Shown piece after piece: positions 46,622-55,883 of a stretch of 64,000 bases of DNA (the first letter of the stretch is position 1; each line of letters starts with the position of its first letter). The notes beneath the pieces are model-generated. The model saw nothing but the letters and a program-made list of their open reading frames with translations. It searched no databases and had not been told where the DNA came from. Source of the DNA: Ignavibacteria bacterium (GTDB taxonomy: Bacteria; Bacteroidota; Ignavibacteria; Kapaibacteriales; UBA2268); NCBI GenBank assembly GCA_026417135.1, contig JAOADV010000001.1, positions 62,001 to 126,000 of the forward strand. The letters are read 5' to 3'. The position numbers were made by a program, and so were the translations under genes.

Positions 46622-47928
46622 TGAAAAATTATCAATCTTGGGGACTTTATCCAAAATCAGAATTCAAAGAAATTATTCACCTCGACTGGCGGCACGAAAC
46701 AATTGACTTTACAAATTTTTCACCTCATTGCCTTGTATATGGTTTAGGTAGAAGCTACGGAGACGTTTGTTTAAACAATGGTGGCATACTTTTAGATGCT
46801 TCCTCATTAAATCATTTTATCGATTTCGACCCAAACAATGGAATTTTAAAGTGCGAAGGTGGAGTAACTTTATCGGAAATTTTAAACTTTGTGGTTCCAA
46901 AAGGCTGGTTTTTACCAATAATACCGGGAACAAAATTTGTAACTGTTGGTGGAGCAATTGCAAATGATATCCACGGAAAAAACCATCATAAAAAAGGCTC
47001 ATTTGGACACTTCGTCAACAAATTTGAGCTTATACGGTCGAATGGCGAAAGATTAATTTGCTCGAGAAATACAAATAAAGAACTTTTCTTCGCTACTATT
47101 GGTGGTTTAGGTTTGACTGGAATTATACTCTGGGCAGAATTGCAATTAAAACCAATTTCATCTTCATACATTTATGTCGAATCTATTAAGTTTTCGTCAA
47201 TAGAAGAATTTTTCTCAATAAATGAGAACTCGGAACAAGAATTTGAATACACAGTCGCTTGGCTTGATTTTTCAGTCCCATCACTCAACAACTGTCGAGG
47301 AATTTATCAAAGGGGAAACCATTACGAAAAAGACATCGCAAAGGCCAAACGAAAAACAAAGTTCGCAATTCCTTTCGTTGCTCCATTTTCCCTAATTAAC
47401 AAATGCTCGATTACCACCTTCAACTTTTTATATTATATCAAAGAACAAGAAAAAATTTCAAAATCCATTGTCCATTTCGAAAAATTCTTTTTTCCGTTGG
47501 ACAACTTAGAAAACTGGAATTATCTATACGGAAAAAATGGTTTTTTTCAATATCAATTTGTAATACCAAAAAGCGACGGACCCTACAAATTGAAGGCTTT
47601 TATCAATGAATGTAAAAAACTCAATCTTCTTTCATTCCTAACCGTAATAAAAACATTTGGAAAATTTGAAAATTCTGGATTACTTTCTTTTCCACGAGAA
47701 GGGATAACATTAGCTGTCGATTTCCCATTCCACAAAGAAATTTTCGTGAAACTCAACAAATTAGACGATTTGATAATGGAATTCGGTGGTGCACTCTATC
47801 CAGCAAAAGATTCGAGAATGAGTCCTAAAATGTTTCTTCAATCTTTTCCAAATCTTAATGAATTTTTAAAATTCAAGGACCCACTATTTAGCTCATCATT
47901 TTGGAGACGAGTAGCAAAGTCAGTGTAA
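46621..47928 (+). CDS. DprE1-like FAD-dependent oxidase (polyprenyl-phosphoribose 2'-oxidase)
   Basis: A 435-residue oxidase of the VAO/D-lactone oxidase type. FAD-binding blocks are VYGLGRSYGDVCLN and GGAIANDIHGKNHHKKGSFGHF, and the C-terminal ALYPAKDSRMSP matches the DprE1 active-site region. DprE1 oxidises decaprenyl-phospho-ribose to the 2-keto form, later reduced by DprE2 to the arabinose donor. I start at ATG 46621, whose first base is the last base of the upstream TAA. No DprE2-like reductase follows; the next gene is on the other strand. Confidence 0.88.
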   Translation: MKNYQSWGLYPKSEFKEIIHLDWRHETIDFTNFSPHCLVYGLGRSYGDVCLNNGGILLDASSLNHFIDFDPNNGILKCEGGVTLSEILNFVVPKGWFLPIIPGTKFVTVGGAIANDIHGKNHHKKGSFGHFVNKFELIRSNGERLICSRNTNKELFFATIGGLGLTGIILWAELQLKPISSSYIYVESIKFSSIEEFFSINENSEQEFEYTVAWLDFSVPSLNNCRGIYQRGNHYEKDIAKAKRKTKFAIPFVAPFSLINKCSITTFNFLYYIKEQEKISKSIVHFEKFFFPLDNLENWNYLYGKNGFFQYQFVIPKSDGPYKLKAFINECKKLNLLSFLTVIKTFGKFENSGLLSFPREGITLAVDFPFHKEIFVKLNKLDDLIMEFGGALYPAKDSRMSPKMFLQSFPNLNEFLKFKDPLFSSSFWRRVAKSV

Positions 47929-48106
47929 TTATTTTATTTTAGTACTCGTTCCCCTACACATCGTCTCAAAGCATCCTTTGAAGCTAGCGTAATACCAAAA
48001 GTAAATCTAATATAATAAATATAAATTCGCTATTACAAATTCTCCTTAAGTTGAAAAATTTAGAATTAATAACAAGTTGTTTACATATTTCTTTTCGCTT
48101 TATTAC
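47929..48106. other. Spacer with a possible gene remnant
   Basis: Between convergent DprE1-like and ACR3 genes. On the minus strand 48029-47934 is open for 31 codons, ending YIRFTFG then ITLASKDALRRCVGERVLK and a stop. It has no start. Its base composition is richer in G+C than the rest of the spacer. A short hairpin TCAAAG-CATC-CTTTGA lies inside it. Confidence 0.3.
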
Positions 48107-49144
48107 TTATTCGAATTTTCTTTTGAAAAATAGAGCAGCATTAACTAATCCTATTAAAACTGGAACTTCTACAAGTGGACCAATAACAGTTGCAAAAGCA
48201 ACTTGTGAATTTATCCCGAAAACTGCTACGGCAACAGCAATGGCAAGTTCAAAGTCGTTACTTCCAGCGGTAAAAGCAACCGTTGTTGTTTTCTCATACG
48301 AAATACCTTGTCTTTTCACAAAGAAAAAAGTTGCAAAGAACATTATTGCAAAGTAAAAGGTATAAGGGATTGCCACTCTTATTACATCCAAAGGTAGTTC
48401 TACGATTTTTTCACCCTTTAAAGAAAACATTACAAAGATTGTGAAAAGAAGAGCAATGGGTGTAAGAATCGATATTTTAGGTATGAATTCTTTATGATAC
48501 CATACTTTCCCTTTATACTTAACAAGGATTAAACGCGTCAGCAATCCACTTGTAAAAGGAATCCCTAGATATATGATGACCGTTGAAGCGATTTCCCAGA
48601 TAGAAACATTCACCAATGTTCCACTCATACCAAATATTGGTGGCAAAACTGTTATAAAAATATATGCATAGATTGAATAAGTCAGTACTTGAAACAATGC
48701 ATTGAATGCAACTAACCCAGCAGCCAGTTCAGAATCACCTTGAGCTAAATCGTTCCAAACTAATACCATTGCTATGCAACGGGCTAACCCAACAAGAATA
48801 ACACCGAAAGCCATTTCAGGTTTATCTGGGAGAAAAATTAAAGCAAGAGTAAACATAACAATTGGTCCTATAATCCAATTTTGAATTAGCGATATTGTGA
48901 GGAGTTTGATGTTGCTAAAAACAATTGGCAGTTCTTCATATTTTACCTTGGCTAAAGGTGGATACATCATAAGAATCAATCCAATTGCAATAGGATAATT
49001 TGTTGTTCCAATGCTTAAAGAGTCCCAGAATAAGGCAATATTTGGGAACATTGAACCAACCAAAACCCCCAAAAACATCGTGATAAATATCCATAAAGTC
49101 AAATACTTGTCGAAAAACGAAAGTTGTTTAACTAACTTGCTCAC
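48107..49144 (-). CDS. ACR3-family arsenite (or related metalloid) efflux carrier
   Basis: A 345-residue membrane carrier with ten predicted helices. Family blocks are [23 protein letters not shown], and [19 protein letters not shown], which holds the conserved Cys of ACR3 proteins. It should export arsenite driven by the proton gradient. The start is GTG 49144 with AGAGGG upstream. No arsR or arsC lies next to it, and a long non-coding region precedes it. Confidence 0.9.
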   Translation of the reverse strand: MSKLVKQLSFFDKYLTLWIFITMFLGVLVGSMFPNIALFWDSLSIGTTNYPIAIGLILMMYPPLAKVKYEELPIVFSNIKLLTISLIQNWIIGPIVMFTLALIFLPDKPEMAFGVILVGLARCIAMVLVWNDLAQGDSELAAGLVAFNALFQVLTYSIYAYIFITVLPPIFGMSGTLVNVSIWEIASTVIIYLGIPFTSGLLTRLILVKYKGKVWYHKEFIPKISILTPIALLFTIFVMFSLKGEKIVELPLDVIRVAIPYTFYFAIMFFATFFFVKRQGISYEKTTTVAFTAGSNDFELAIAVAVAVFGINSQVAFATVIGPLVEVPVLIGLVNAALFFKRKFE

Positions 49145-49619
49145 TTGTGCCCTCTCGAATTATTAATTGTAGTTAAGAAATAAATCTGCAACTTTAAAAA
49201 GAAAAATGGATATACAAAACAATTCAAAAAATTTTGATAAAAGAAATTCAAGTGGTGTCGCAAATCGTTAAATATTAATAAATAATAAATCGAGTATTCT
49301 GGTGAACATAGAACTGAAGAAAAATTTTTTAAAAAAAATTAGTTTTTTGGGCTATTGAAAAGAGAATCGTCTTAATAAAAATTAGAGACCCAATACTATA
49401 TATTTGAATTAATTTTTAATATTGGCTATTATAAGTTTTATTAAACATCATTGACCATAATCAAAATAGTTTTTTCGCATAAATGACAAGAGTAACATAA
49501 TAAAGGTAAAGCTAAAGAAACACTAAATGAAATTTAACTTTACTTTGACCAAAATTAAAAGATGTTAGAAAAAAATTTAAAGATAAAATTAAATTTGACA
49601 AAAATTTACAAGGCAAATA
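49145..49619. other. 475-base non-coding region upstream of ACR3 and downstream of frr
   Basis: No gene is supported on either strand; only very short frames occur. It is extremely AT-rich. One candidate promoter points toward the ACR3 gene: TTA at 49580-49578, 20-base spacer, TAATTTTG at 49557-49550 (minus strand), which would leave a leader of about 400 bases. Box-like matches on the plus strand (49399-49406, 49590-49597) have no gene to serve and show how often such matches arise by chance here. Confidence 0.4.
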
Positions 49620-50180
49620 TTATTCTTCGATTATTTCTTTTTCCTTAGATACAGTCAATTCATCAATTTTTTTGATAAACTCATCTGTTACTTTTTGTAT
49701 TTTTTCTTCTCCCCAATGCCTTTGGTCTTCACTGATTGACTTATCCTTTTCTGCTTTTCGTAGAACTTCGATTTGGTCCCTCCGAATATTCCGAATTGCA
49801 ATTTTAGCGTCTTCGGACAGCTTTTTGGTAAACTTGACCAATTCTTTTCTTCTTTCTTGAGTAAGCGGTGGAACTGGTATCCTTAAAACTTTCCCATCGC
49901 TGACGGGGTTAAAACCCAAATCGGATTTCTTAATTGCTTTTTCTATCGAAGAAACAGTCGAAATATCCCAAGGTTGCACTATTATGGTTTTAGCATCTGG
50001 TATATTAATTGTTGCAATTTGTGGTATTGGAGTTAAAGTTCCGTAGTAATCCACTTTGATGTTTTCCAAAAGGCTTGCATTAGCACGTCCAGTTCTAACT
50101 TTCGCAATTTGTTCTTTGAAATGCATTAGGGATTTCTCCATCTGCTCTTTTGCCTTGGAGACAACTTGTTCTACATCCAT
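49620..50180 (-). CDS. frr: Ribosome recycling factor
   Basis: A 186-residue RRF that splits post-termination ribosomes with EF-G. Conserved parts are LRTGRANASLLENIKVDYYGT-like KVRTGRANAS, WDISTVSSIEKAIKKSDLGFNP, and PPLTQERRKELVKFTKKLSEDAK. Last gene of the rplM-rpsI-rpsB-tsf-pyrH-frr cluster, 16 bases after pyrH, with GAGG before its ATG. Confidence 0.97.
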   Translation of the reverse strand: MDVEQVVSKAKEQMEKSLMHFKEQIAKVRTGRANASLLENIKVDYYGTLTPIPQIATINIPDAKTIIVQPWDISTVSSIEKAIKKSDLGFNPVSDGKVLRIPVPPLTQERRKELVKFTKKLSEDAKIAIRNIRRDQIEVLRKAEKDKSISEDQRHWGEEKIQKVTDEFIKKIDELTVSKEKEIIEE

Positions 50181-50196
50181 ATCTACCTCGCTTTTA

Positions 50197-50916
50197 TTAA
50201 CTTGTAACTAAGGAACCAATAGACTCCCCTTGAACGAGTTTAAGCAAGTTCCCTTGTTTATTGATATTTAACACTACAATAGGAATTTTATGGTCGCGAC
50301 ATAGTGTAAAAGCAGTTTGGTCCATTACTGCCAAATTGTGAATAATAGCATCGTTAAAAGTAAGTAGTTTCAAAAGTTTCGCTTCGGGGTTTTTCATTGG
50401 GTCAGAATCGAAAATCCCATCAACTTTTGTCCCCTTAACAATTAAATCCGCACCGATATCGATTGCACGAAGTACAGCAGTTGTATCGGTAGTAAAATTA
50501 GGCAAACCAGTACCCCCACCAAAAATAACAACTCTCCCTTTTTCGAGATGACGAATGGCTTTCCTTCGAATGTAAGGTTCTGCGACACTTGTCATCGTAA
50601 TTGCAGTTTGAAGGCGTGTCTCGAGCCCCAAAGCTTCGAGAGCGCATTGAAAAGCTAAAGAATTGATTACCGTTGCAAGCATACCCATATAATCGCCGGA
50701 GACTTTATCAATACCTTTCGCAGCAGATTGAATGCCACGAAAAATATTCCCCCCCCCGATTACGATACCAACTTGAACACCTAAATCGTGGATTGCTTTT
50801 ACTTCGAATGCAAAAAAATTTAAAGCCGATGGGTCAATTCCAAACTGACCACTTCCCATCAAGGCTTCGCCACTCAATTTCAAAAGAATTCGCCGATAAA
50901 TCGGCTTATTTTCCAT
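50197..50916 (-). CDS. pyrH: UMP kinase
   Basis: A 239-residue amino-acid-kinase-family UMP kinase. Seen are RILLKLSGEALMG, VIGGGNIFRG, and the nucleotide-binding GGTGLPNFTTDTTAVLRA. It makes UDP for nucleic acids and cell-wall precursors. Located 8 bases after tsf, the usual tsf-pyrH-frr order. Confidence 0.97.
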   Translation of the reverse strand: MENKPIYRRILLKLSGEALMGSGQFGIDPSALNFFAFEVKAIHDLGVQVGIVIGGGNIFRGIQSAAKGIDKVSGDYMGMLATVINSLAFQCALEALGLETRLQTAITMTSVAEPYIRRKAIRHLEKGRVVIFGGGTGLPNFTTDTTAVLRAIDIGADLIVKGTKVDGIFDSDPMKNPEAKLLKLLTFNDAIIHNLAVMDQTAFTLCRDHKIPIVVLNINKQGNLLKLVQGESIGSLVTS

Positions 50917-50924
50917 TTCGTGCC

Positions 50925-51791
50925 TTAAACTTCCCCAAGAAAATATCTGATAAATTGCGAAATTTCTACTTTACAGCCAACTAACGACTCTATTTTGTTT
51001 AAAACATCGCGGACAGAAAGGCTACCATCTTTGATAAATGTTTGCTCCAGCAAACATTGTTCGCTGTAAAACTTTTCAAGCTTTCCTTGTGCGATTTTTT
51101 CGGCAATTTCGGGTTTCTTACCTTCACTAATTGCAAGTTCTTTGTATATTTCTATCTCTTTGGAAATCACTTCGGGAGGCACAAAATTCCTGCTTAGATA
51201 AGAAGGATTCATTGCTGCAACTTGCATTGCTATATCCCGTAGAAATTGCTTAGCTTCGTCGCTCACCCCGTTACTAAGTTGAAATTCATAGGTTACAAGA
51301 ACACCAAGTTTGCTCCCAGCGTGAACATAATTACCAACAAATCCAGTTGCAGATACTTTTACAAATCTTCTAATTTTAATATTCTCTTGGAACTTTAGAA
51401 GAATCTCATTATGCAAACTTTCGAGCGTTTCTCCATTATATTCACATTTCAATAATTCATCGACAGTATTGACTGAATTGTTTAAAATAATATTTGCAAC
51501 AATCGAAGAATAATTTACAAAGTTTTCGTTCCGTGCGACAAAATCAGTTTCACAATTAATTTCAACCATAGCGGCTGTTTTTTCATCGGAAGATACTGCT
51601 ATTGCAACAATACCTTCATTAGCTTCTCTTTCGCTACGTTTAGCAGCAGAAGCAGCACCCTTTTTTCGTAGTATTTCGATAGCAAGATTAAAGTCGCCAT
51701 CAGCTTCGAGAAGCGCCTTTTTGCACTCCGACATTCCAGCCCCAGTTTTTTCACGCAATGAAAGAACCATTTTTGTTGTTATTTCTGCCAT
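50925..51791 (-). CDS. tsf: Elongation factor Ts
   Basis: A 288-residue nucleotide exchange factor for EF-Tu. The N-terminal domain LREKTGAGMSECKKALLEADGD and the NCETDFVARNENF motif are both intact, and the later dimer-like core is complete. It follows rpsB by 23 bases. Confidence 0.97.
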   Translation of the reverse strand: MAEITTKMVLSLREKTGAGMSECKKALLEADGDFNLAIEILRKKGAASAAKRSEREANEGIVAIAVSSDEKTAAMVEINCETDFVARNENFVNYSSIVANIILNNSVNTVDELLKCEYNGETLESLHNEILLKFQENIKIRRFVKVSATGFVGNYVHAGSKLGVLVTYEFQLSNGVSDEAKQFLRDIAMQVAAMNPSYLSRNFVPPEVISKEIEIYKELAISEGKKPEIAEKIAQGKLEKFYSEQCLLEQTFIKDGSLSVRDVLNKIESLVGCKVEISQFIRYFLGEV

Positions 51792-51814
51792 ATCTATCCA
51801 TTAATTTAACAAAA

Positions 51815-52693
51815 TTACTCAATCGAAGTAGGTTCCTCTTCTTCGAGCGATTCAATTTTTGGGGTTATACCCCCAGTTCCAACTCCAATATCCGCCTTTT
51901 TCGCTTTTCGTGGTCTTAGCTTTGTTTTTACTGTGGACAACTCGGAAGGTATTTCTTCAATTTCTCCAACGACAACTTCCGGAGTAGTCTCACGAGTTTT
52001 CTCTGCAAAAACTTGTTTACCTTCGTTATATGCATCGGCAATAACACTTGTAATTAAATCAATTGTTTTCTGGGAGTCGTCGTTGGCTGGTATAACATAA
52101 TCAACTAACTCGGGGTCGCAATTTGTATCGACAATTGCAACAACGGGGATATTCAAAATTTGAGCTTCTTTGACAGCAATATGCTCCTTCTTTATATCTA
52201 CGACATAAAGCATAGACGGTAGAACTATCATTTCTTCGATTCCACCAAAAAACTTTCGCAACCTTTCTCTTTCACGAACCAAATGCAAACGTTCCTTTTT
52301 AGTTAATTTGTCGAAAGTTCCGTCGAGTTCCATCTTATCGATTGTATTCAATCGCTTGATACTTTTACGAATAGTAGTAAAATTTGTTAACATTCCACCA
52401 AGCCATCGCTCTGTTACATAAAATGCTCCGCACCGCTTTGCAGCTCTTTCGACTGGCAACTGAGCTTGTGGTTTAGTTCCAACCATAAGTAAACTCTTGC
52501 CCTGCAACGCAAGATTGTAAACAGCATCCCGAGCATAATCAATTAATATTTGTGTTTTCCGAAGGTCTATTAAATGAATACCATTTTTCTCTCCGAAAAT
52601 GAACTTATCCATCTTCGGATTCCAGCGACGAGTCAAGTGCCCAAAATGAGCACCACTTTCAAGTAATTGTTCAATCGACAAATAGTGTTTCAT
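51815..52693 (-). CDS. rpsB: 30S ribosomal protein S2
   Basis: Ribosomal protein S2, 292 residues. Conserved parts are LLESGAHFGHLTRRWNPKM, MVGTKPQAQ, RWLGGMLTNF and VDTNCDPELVDYVIPANDD. A C-terminal tail of about 60 residues rich in Glu, Lys and Thr extends past the core. A clear AAAGGAGA Shine-Dalgarno site precedes the ATG by five bases. A 111-base gap separates it from rpsI; I see no sure promoter or leader structure there. Confidence 0.97.
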   Translation of the reverse strand: MKHYLSIEQLLESGAHFGHLTRRWNPKMDKFIFGEKNGIHLIDLRKTQILIDYARDAVYNLALQGKSLLMVGTKPQAQLPVERAAKRCGAFYVTERWLGGMLTNFTTIRKSIKRLNTIDKMELDGTFDKLTKKERLHLVRERERLRKFFGGIEEMIVLPSMLYVVDIKKEHIAVKEAQILNIPVVAIVDTNCDPELVDYVIPANDDSQKTIDLITSVIADAYNEGKQVFAEKTRETTPEVVVGEIEEIPSELSTVKTKLRPRKAKKADIGVGTGGITPKIESLEEEEPTSIE

Positions 52694-52804
52694 AAATTCT
52701 CCTTTGTGTTAAACATCTGTTCCGTTCAACTTGCTTGCTCAAGGGTAAAAAAGACTTCATATATCACCCCCACACACAAGCAATCCCGAAACATAGTAAA
52801 AAAA

Positions 52805-53191
52805 TTATCTTTTAGAAAATTGAAAACGTTTTCGTGCTTTCTTTTGTCCATATTTTTTTCTTTCGACCATTCTAGGGTCGCGAGTAAGCAACCCAAACTC
52901 CTTTAAAGTGGATTTAAATGATTCTTCATAAGAAACCAAAGCACGGGCGATGCCAAGTGTAACAGCTCCGCATTGACCACTTATGCCACCTCCAATTGCT
53001 TTAACTCGTACATCAAATTTCCCTAAGGTTTTAGTTAATTCAAAAGGCTTAAGTATTTGAAGTCTATGGCTTTCTATCGGAAAGTATTTTTCGAAATCTA
53101 GTCCGTTAACGACAATTTTACCAGTTCCAGGTGTAATAGAAACTTTAGAAACAGCAGTTTTTCGCCTTCCAGTTGCTATAGACATTCTCAT
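52805..53191 (-). CDS. rpsI: 30S ribosomal protein S9
   Basis: Ribosomal protein S9, 128 residues, with TGRRKTAVSKV at the start, GGGISGQCGAVTLGIARAL in the middle and the typical basic tail RDPRMVERKKYGQKKARKRFQFSKR that reaches toward the P-site tRNA. It follows rplM by 20 bases. ATG 53191 is preceded by GGAGAG; a second ATG two codons in is possible. Confidence 0.97.
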   Translation of the reverse strand: MRMSIATGRRKTAVSKVSITPGTGKIVVNGLDFEKYFPIESHRLQILKPFELTKTLGKFDVRVKAIGGGISGQCGAVTLGIARALVSYEESFKSTLKEFGLLTRDPRMVERKKYGQKKARKRFQFSKR

Positions 53192-53211
53192 TTAACTCTC
53201 CAAAATATTTT

Positions 53212-53667
53212 CTAATATTTCAATGTCATAATTTCTGGTTTTTGTGCAATATGGGGATGACTTTCACCACGATAGACCTTCAACTTCTTGATTATTTTGC
53301 GACCCAATCTGTTTTTAGGAAGCATACCCCAAACTGCTTTTCGAATAACAAACTCGGGTTTCGTTTTCACTAAATCCTTAAACCTTTGAAAGATTTCACC
53401 ACCGGGATATCCTGTATAATGAAAATATTCTTTTAGTTCGAAACGTTTTCCTTCGACAATAACTTTTTCTGCATTTAAAACAATAACATAATCACCACAG
53501 TCAATATGTGGAGTAAAATAAGTTTTATTTTTCCCCCGAAGTAACGATGCTATTTGAGTCGCAAGACGACCCAAAGTTTTACCATTAGCATCGACTATCC
53601 ACCACTTCTTAGTTACCTCTATATCTTTCACAGACTTAGTAATCCTGCCAGATAATTCAGTTTTCAT
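53212..53667 (-). CDS. rplM: 50S ribosomal protein L13
   Basis: Ribosomal protein L13, 151 residues, with KWWIVDANGKTLGRLATQIASLLRGK and VWGMLPKNRLGRKIIKKLKVYRG. First gene of the translation cluster. GAGG lies just upstream of the ATG. A one-mismatch promoter box TAAAATTG at 53691-53684 is possible but weak. Confidence 0.97.
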   Translation of the reverse strand: MKTELSGRITKSVKDIEVTKKWWIVDANGKTLGRLATQIASLLRGKNKTYFTPHIDCGDYVIVLNAEKVIVEGKRFELKEYFHYTGYPGGEIFQRFKDLVKTKPEFVIRKAVWGMLPKNRLGRKIIKKLKVYRGESHPHIAQKPEIMTLKY

Positions 53668-53856
53668 TTTATCCTCAAAAAAACAATTTTAACTTAATAA
53701 AGAAAGGCAACTTAATAAAAATTTTTTTTTTATCCAAATAAGAAAATTAAAGCAAAAAGGCTCGTAATTGCCTACAACGATGGTCAACAACCCAAAAGTA
53801 TTTATAGTTACTAAAAGTAAATGCCAAAAAGAAGTAAAAGTAAATGCAGAAACTTG

Positions 53857-53931
53857 TGGGCTCTACAGGAGTCGAACCTGTGACCTCTTCCGCGTCAAGG
53901 AAGCGCTCTAGACCAACTGAGCTAAGAGCCC
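53857..53931 (-). tRNA. tRNA-Val (GAC)
   Basis: A 75-base cloverleaf on the minus strand: acceptor GGGCTCT/AGAGCCC with discriminator A, D arm GCTC/GAGC, anticodon stem CTTCC/GGAAG around TTGACGC (anticodon GAC), T arm ACAGG TTCGACT CCTGT. CCA is not encoded. Confidence 0.96.
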
Positions 53932-53941
53932 TATCTGAATA

Positions 53942-53971
53942 CAAAATTGCAAAAAAATTAGCAAAAAACAA
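53942..53971 (-). promoter_or_regulatory. Candidate promoter of tRNA-Val
   Basis: TTG at 53971-53969, 19-base spacer and CAATTTTG at 53949-53942 on the minus strand; the first base of the -7 box deviates. Its distance to the tRNA 5' end is the same as for the tRNA-Asn promoter. Confidence 0.45.
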
Positions 53972-54026
53972 AAAATTTTTTCCCTTTTTTTTCTTCTTTA
54001 CACATTGAATTTTGCGAAACCAAAAA

Positions 54027-55883
54027 ATGATTAAGCAAGTAATTCTTATTTTGTTTGCTTCGATATTAACTTTTAATAATTTACTTGCTGAATACAGATT
54101 CACTGCCTCCGCCAGCAGCACAACCGTTAGAGTTGGTGAGCAAATTCAAATAACTTTTACATTGAACACAACTAATGGCAGGAACTTCCAAGCCCCAAGC
54201 TTTAAAGGGTTTTCCGTTCTTGCTGGTCCAAGTCAATCTATGCGAACTCAAATTGTTAATGGACAGATTTCGAGTTCGCTTTCGTTTACTTACATTCTCT
54301 TGGCCGACGCCGAAGGTACTTTCACAATCGAACCCGCTAAAATTAATGTTGAAGGTAGCACATTGAGCTCTAATCCACTAACGATAAAAGTTTTGAAAGC
54401 CGACGAAAAATCGAAATCCGAAAAAGAAGAATCAACCGAAAGTGGAAAGACTATTTCACAACAAGCTGACGAAATTTTACGAAACAATCTTTTTATTAAA
54501 CTTTTTACTGATAAGAATCAAGTTTATCTTGGCGAAACTATTGTCGCTACGTATAAGTTGTATGTTCATAAAGATTTAAACATTGTCAACATATCCGTCC
54601 CCAAAATGCCTACTTTCAATGGGTTTTGGGCTCAAGATTTTGAAATTAAACAGTTGAATTTTACTACCGAAGTAATTAACGGCACCCCTTTCAAAGTAGC
54701 AGATTTAAAACAAGTTGTTTTAATCCCCCAACAAAGTGGAAATTTAACCATTGAGTCAATGGAAATCGACTTTGTCGTCCGTTTATTAATTCAACAACAA
54801 AAGAAGCGTTATCGGGACCCCTTTGATATTCTTTTTGACGACCCATTTTTCAATGACCCTTTCTTTACAAATAGATATAAGGATTTCCCTTTTACGGTTA
54901 AATCCAAACCCACTACAATTAAGGTCCTACCATTACCCACCCCTCAACCTCCAGAATTCACTGGTGCTGTCGGGTCACTGCAAATGAAAGCTTGGCTCGA
55001 CAAAGATAAGGTTAGAACCGGAGATATTGTTACCTTAAAAGTTCAACTAATCGGAAAAGGGAACTTAAAACTTCTAAATCCACCACCTTTGAACATACCA
55101 GCCGATTTCGATTTATATGAACCAAAAATTATAGACAACACTAATGTTACACCTTCTGGAATTAGTGGAAACATTACATTTGAATATTATTTGATACCAA
55201 AAAATCCCGGTCAATTCAAAATTGAGCCTTTTAAATATGCCTATTTCGACCCAAAAATGAGCAAATACATAAACCTTACTTCAAACCATTTTATTCTAAA
55301 TGTCGAAGGAAACCCAACTGCACAAGCTTTTGTTACAAACGTTCGAAAAGAAGAAATTAAGTATTTGGGCCAAGACATCCGATATATCAAAACTAATGCC
55401 CCAAACTTTAACAGGGCGTCCGAAAGTTTCCTGATAAGTCCATTATTTTTCATCTTAATTCTTCTTCCTACTGGATTTTGGTTTGGTTTTTTCTACTATG
55501 TTCGTAAAAGAAATTCACTTGAAAACAACGCCGCTTTATTCAAGCAAAAGAAAGCAATGAAAATCGCAAAAAAATACTTACAAAAAGCGAAAGACTTAAT
55601 TAGTGAAAATTCAAAGGATAGGTTTTACGAAGAAACTTCGAAAGCTTTATGGTCTTTTGTTTCTAACAAATTAAACATACCTCCAACTGAATTGACAAAA
55701 GAAAACATACGCGAACGACTAATTCAAGCAGTAAAAGATGAAGAACTTGTCGAGAAATTTATAGCCTTACTTATGCACTGCGAAGAAGCAAGGTATTCAC
55801 CAAATTCGAATTCACAGCCTTTACAAGATGTCTATGAATATTCAATAGACATTTTATCGAATATAAGCAAAAAAACAATATGA
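54027..55883 (+). CDS. batD: BatD protein
   Basis: A 618-residue BatD-family protein, with signal peptide (MIKQVILILFASILTFNNLLA), several beta-sandwich repeats (for example TVRVGEQIQITFTLNTTNG and VRTGDIVTLKVQLIGKG), one membrane helix near residue 480 (LFFILILLPTGFWFGFFYYV), and a helical cytoplasmic end. The Bat genes were named for aerotolerance in Bacteroides. The region upstream holds a tRNA, so batA-batC are not here. I start at ATG 54027; a TTG at 54012 belongs to a GAATTTTG box-like sequence. It overlaps batE by four bases. Confidence 0.88.
   Translation: MIKQVILILFASILTFNNLLAEYRFTASASSTTVRVGEQIQITFTLNTTNGRNFQAPSFKGFSVLAGPSQSMRTQIVNGQISSSLSFTYILLADAEGTFTIEPAKINVEGSTLSSNPLTIKVLKADEKSKSEKEESTESGKTISQQADEILRNNLFIKLFTDKNQVYLGETIVATYKLYVHKDLNIVNISVPKMPTFNGFWAQDFEIKQLNFTTEVINGTPFKVADLKQVVLIPQQSGNLTIESMEIDFVVRLLIQQQKKRYRDPFDILFDDPFFNDPFFTNRYKDFPFTVKSKPTTIKVLPLPTPQPPEFTGAVGSLQMKAWLDKDKVRTGDIVTLKVQLIGKGNLKLLNPPPLNIPADFDLYEPKIIDNTNVTPSGISGNITFEYYLIPKNPGQFKIEPFKYAYFDPKMSKYINLTSNHFILNVEGNPTAQAFVTNVRKEEIKYLGQDIRYIKTNAPNFNRASESFLISPLFFILILLPTGFWFGFFYYVRKRNSLENNAALFKQKKAMKIAKKYLQKAKDLISENSKDRFYEETSKALWSFVSNKLNIPPTELTKENIRERLIQAVKDEELVEKFIALLMHCEEARYSPNSNSQPLQDVYEYSIDILSNISKKTI

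Noticed and set aside
47960-47990. Hairpin TCAAAG-CATC-CTTTGA as a terminator
   Set aside because: The six-base AT-rich stem has no T-run on either side.
49590-49597. TAAATTTG match on the plus strand
   Set aside because: It would only transcribe antisense to frr and has no -33 partner; in this AT-rich DNA the 8-base pattern appears by chance about once per kilobase.
52694-52804. Structured autoregulatory leader before rpsB
   Set aside because: I could find no convincing stem-loop or conserved S2-leader element by eye.
53747-54121. A 124-codon minus-strand reading frame
   Set aside because: It runs straight through tRNA-Val and its promoter region and has no family resemblance.
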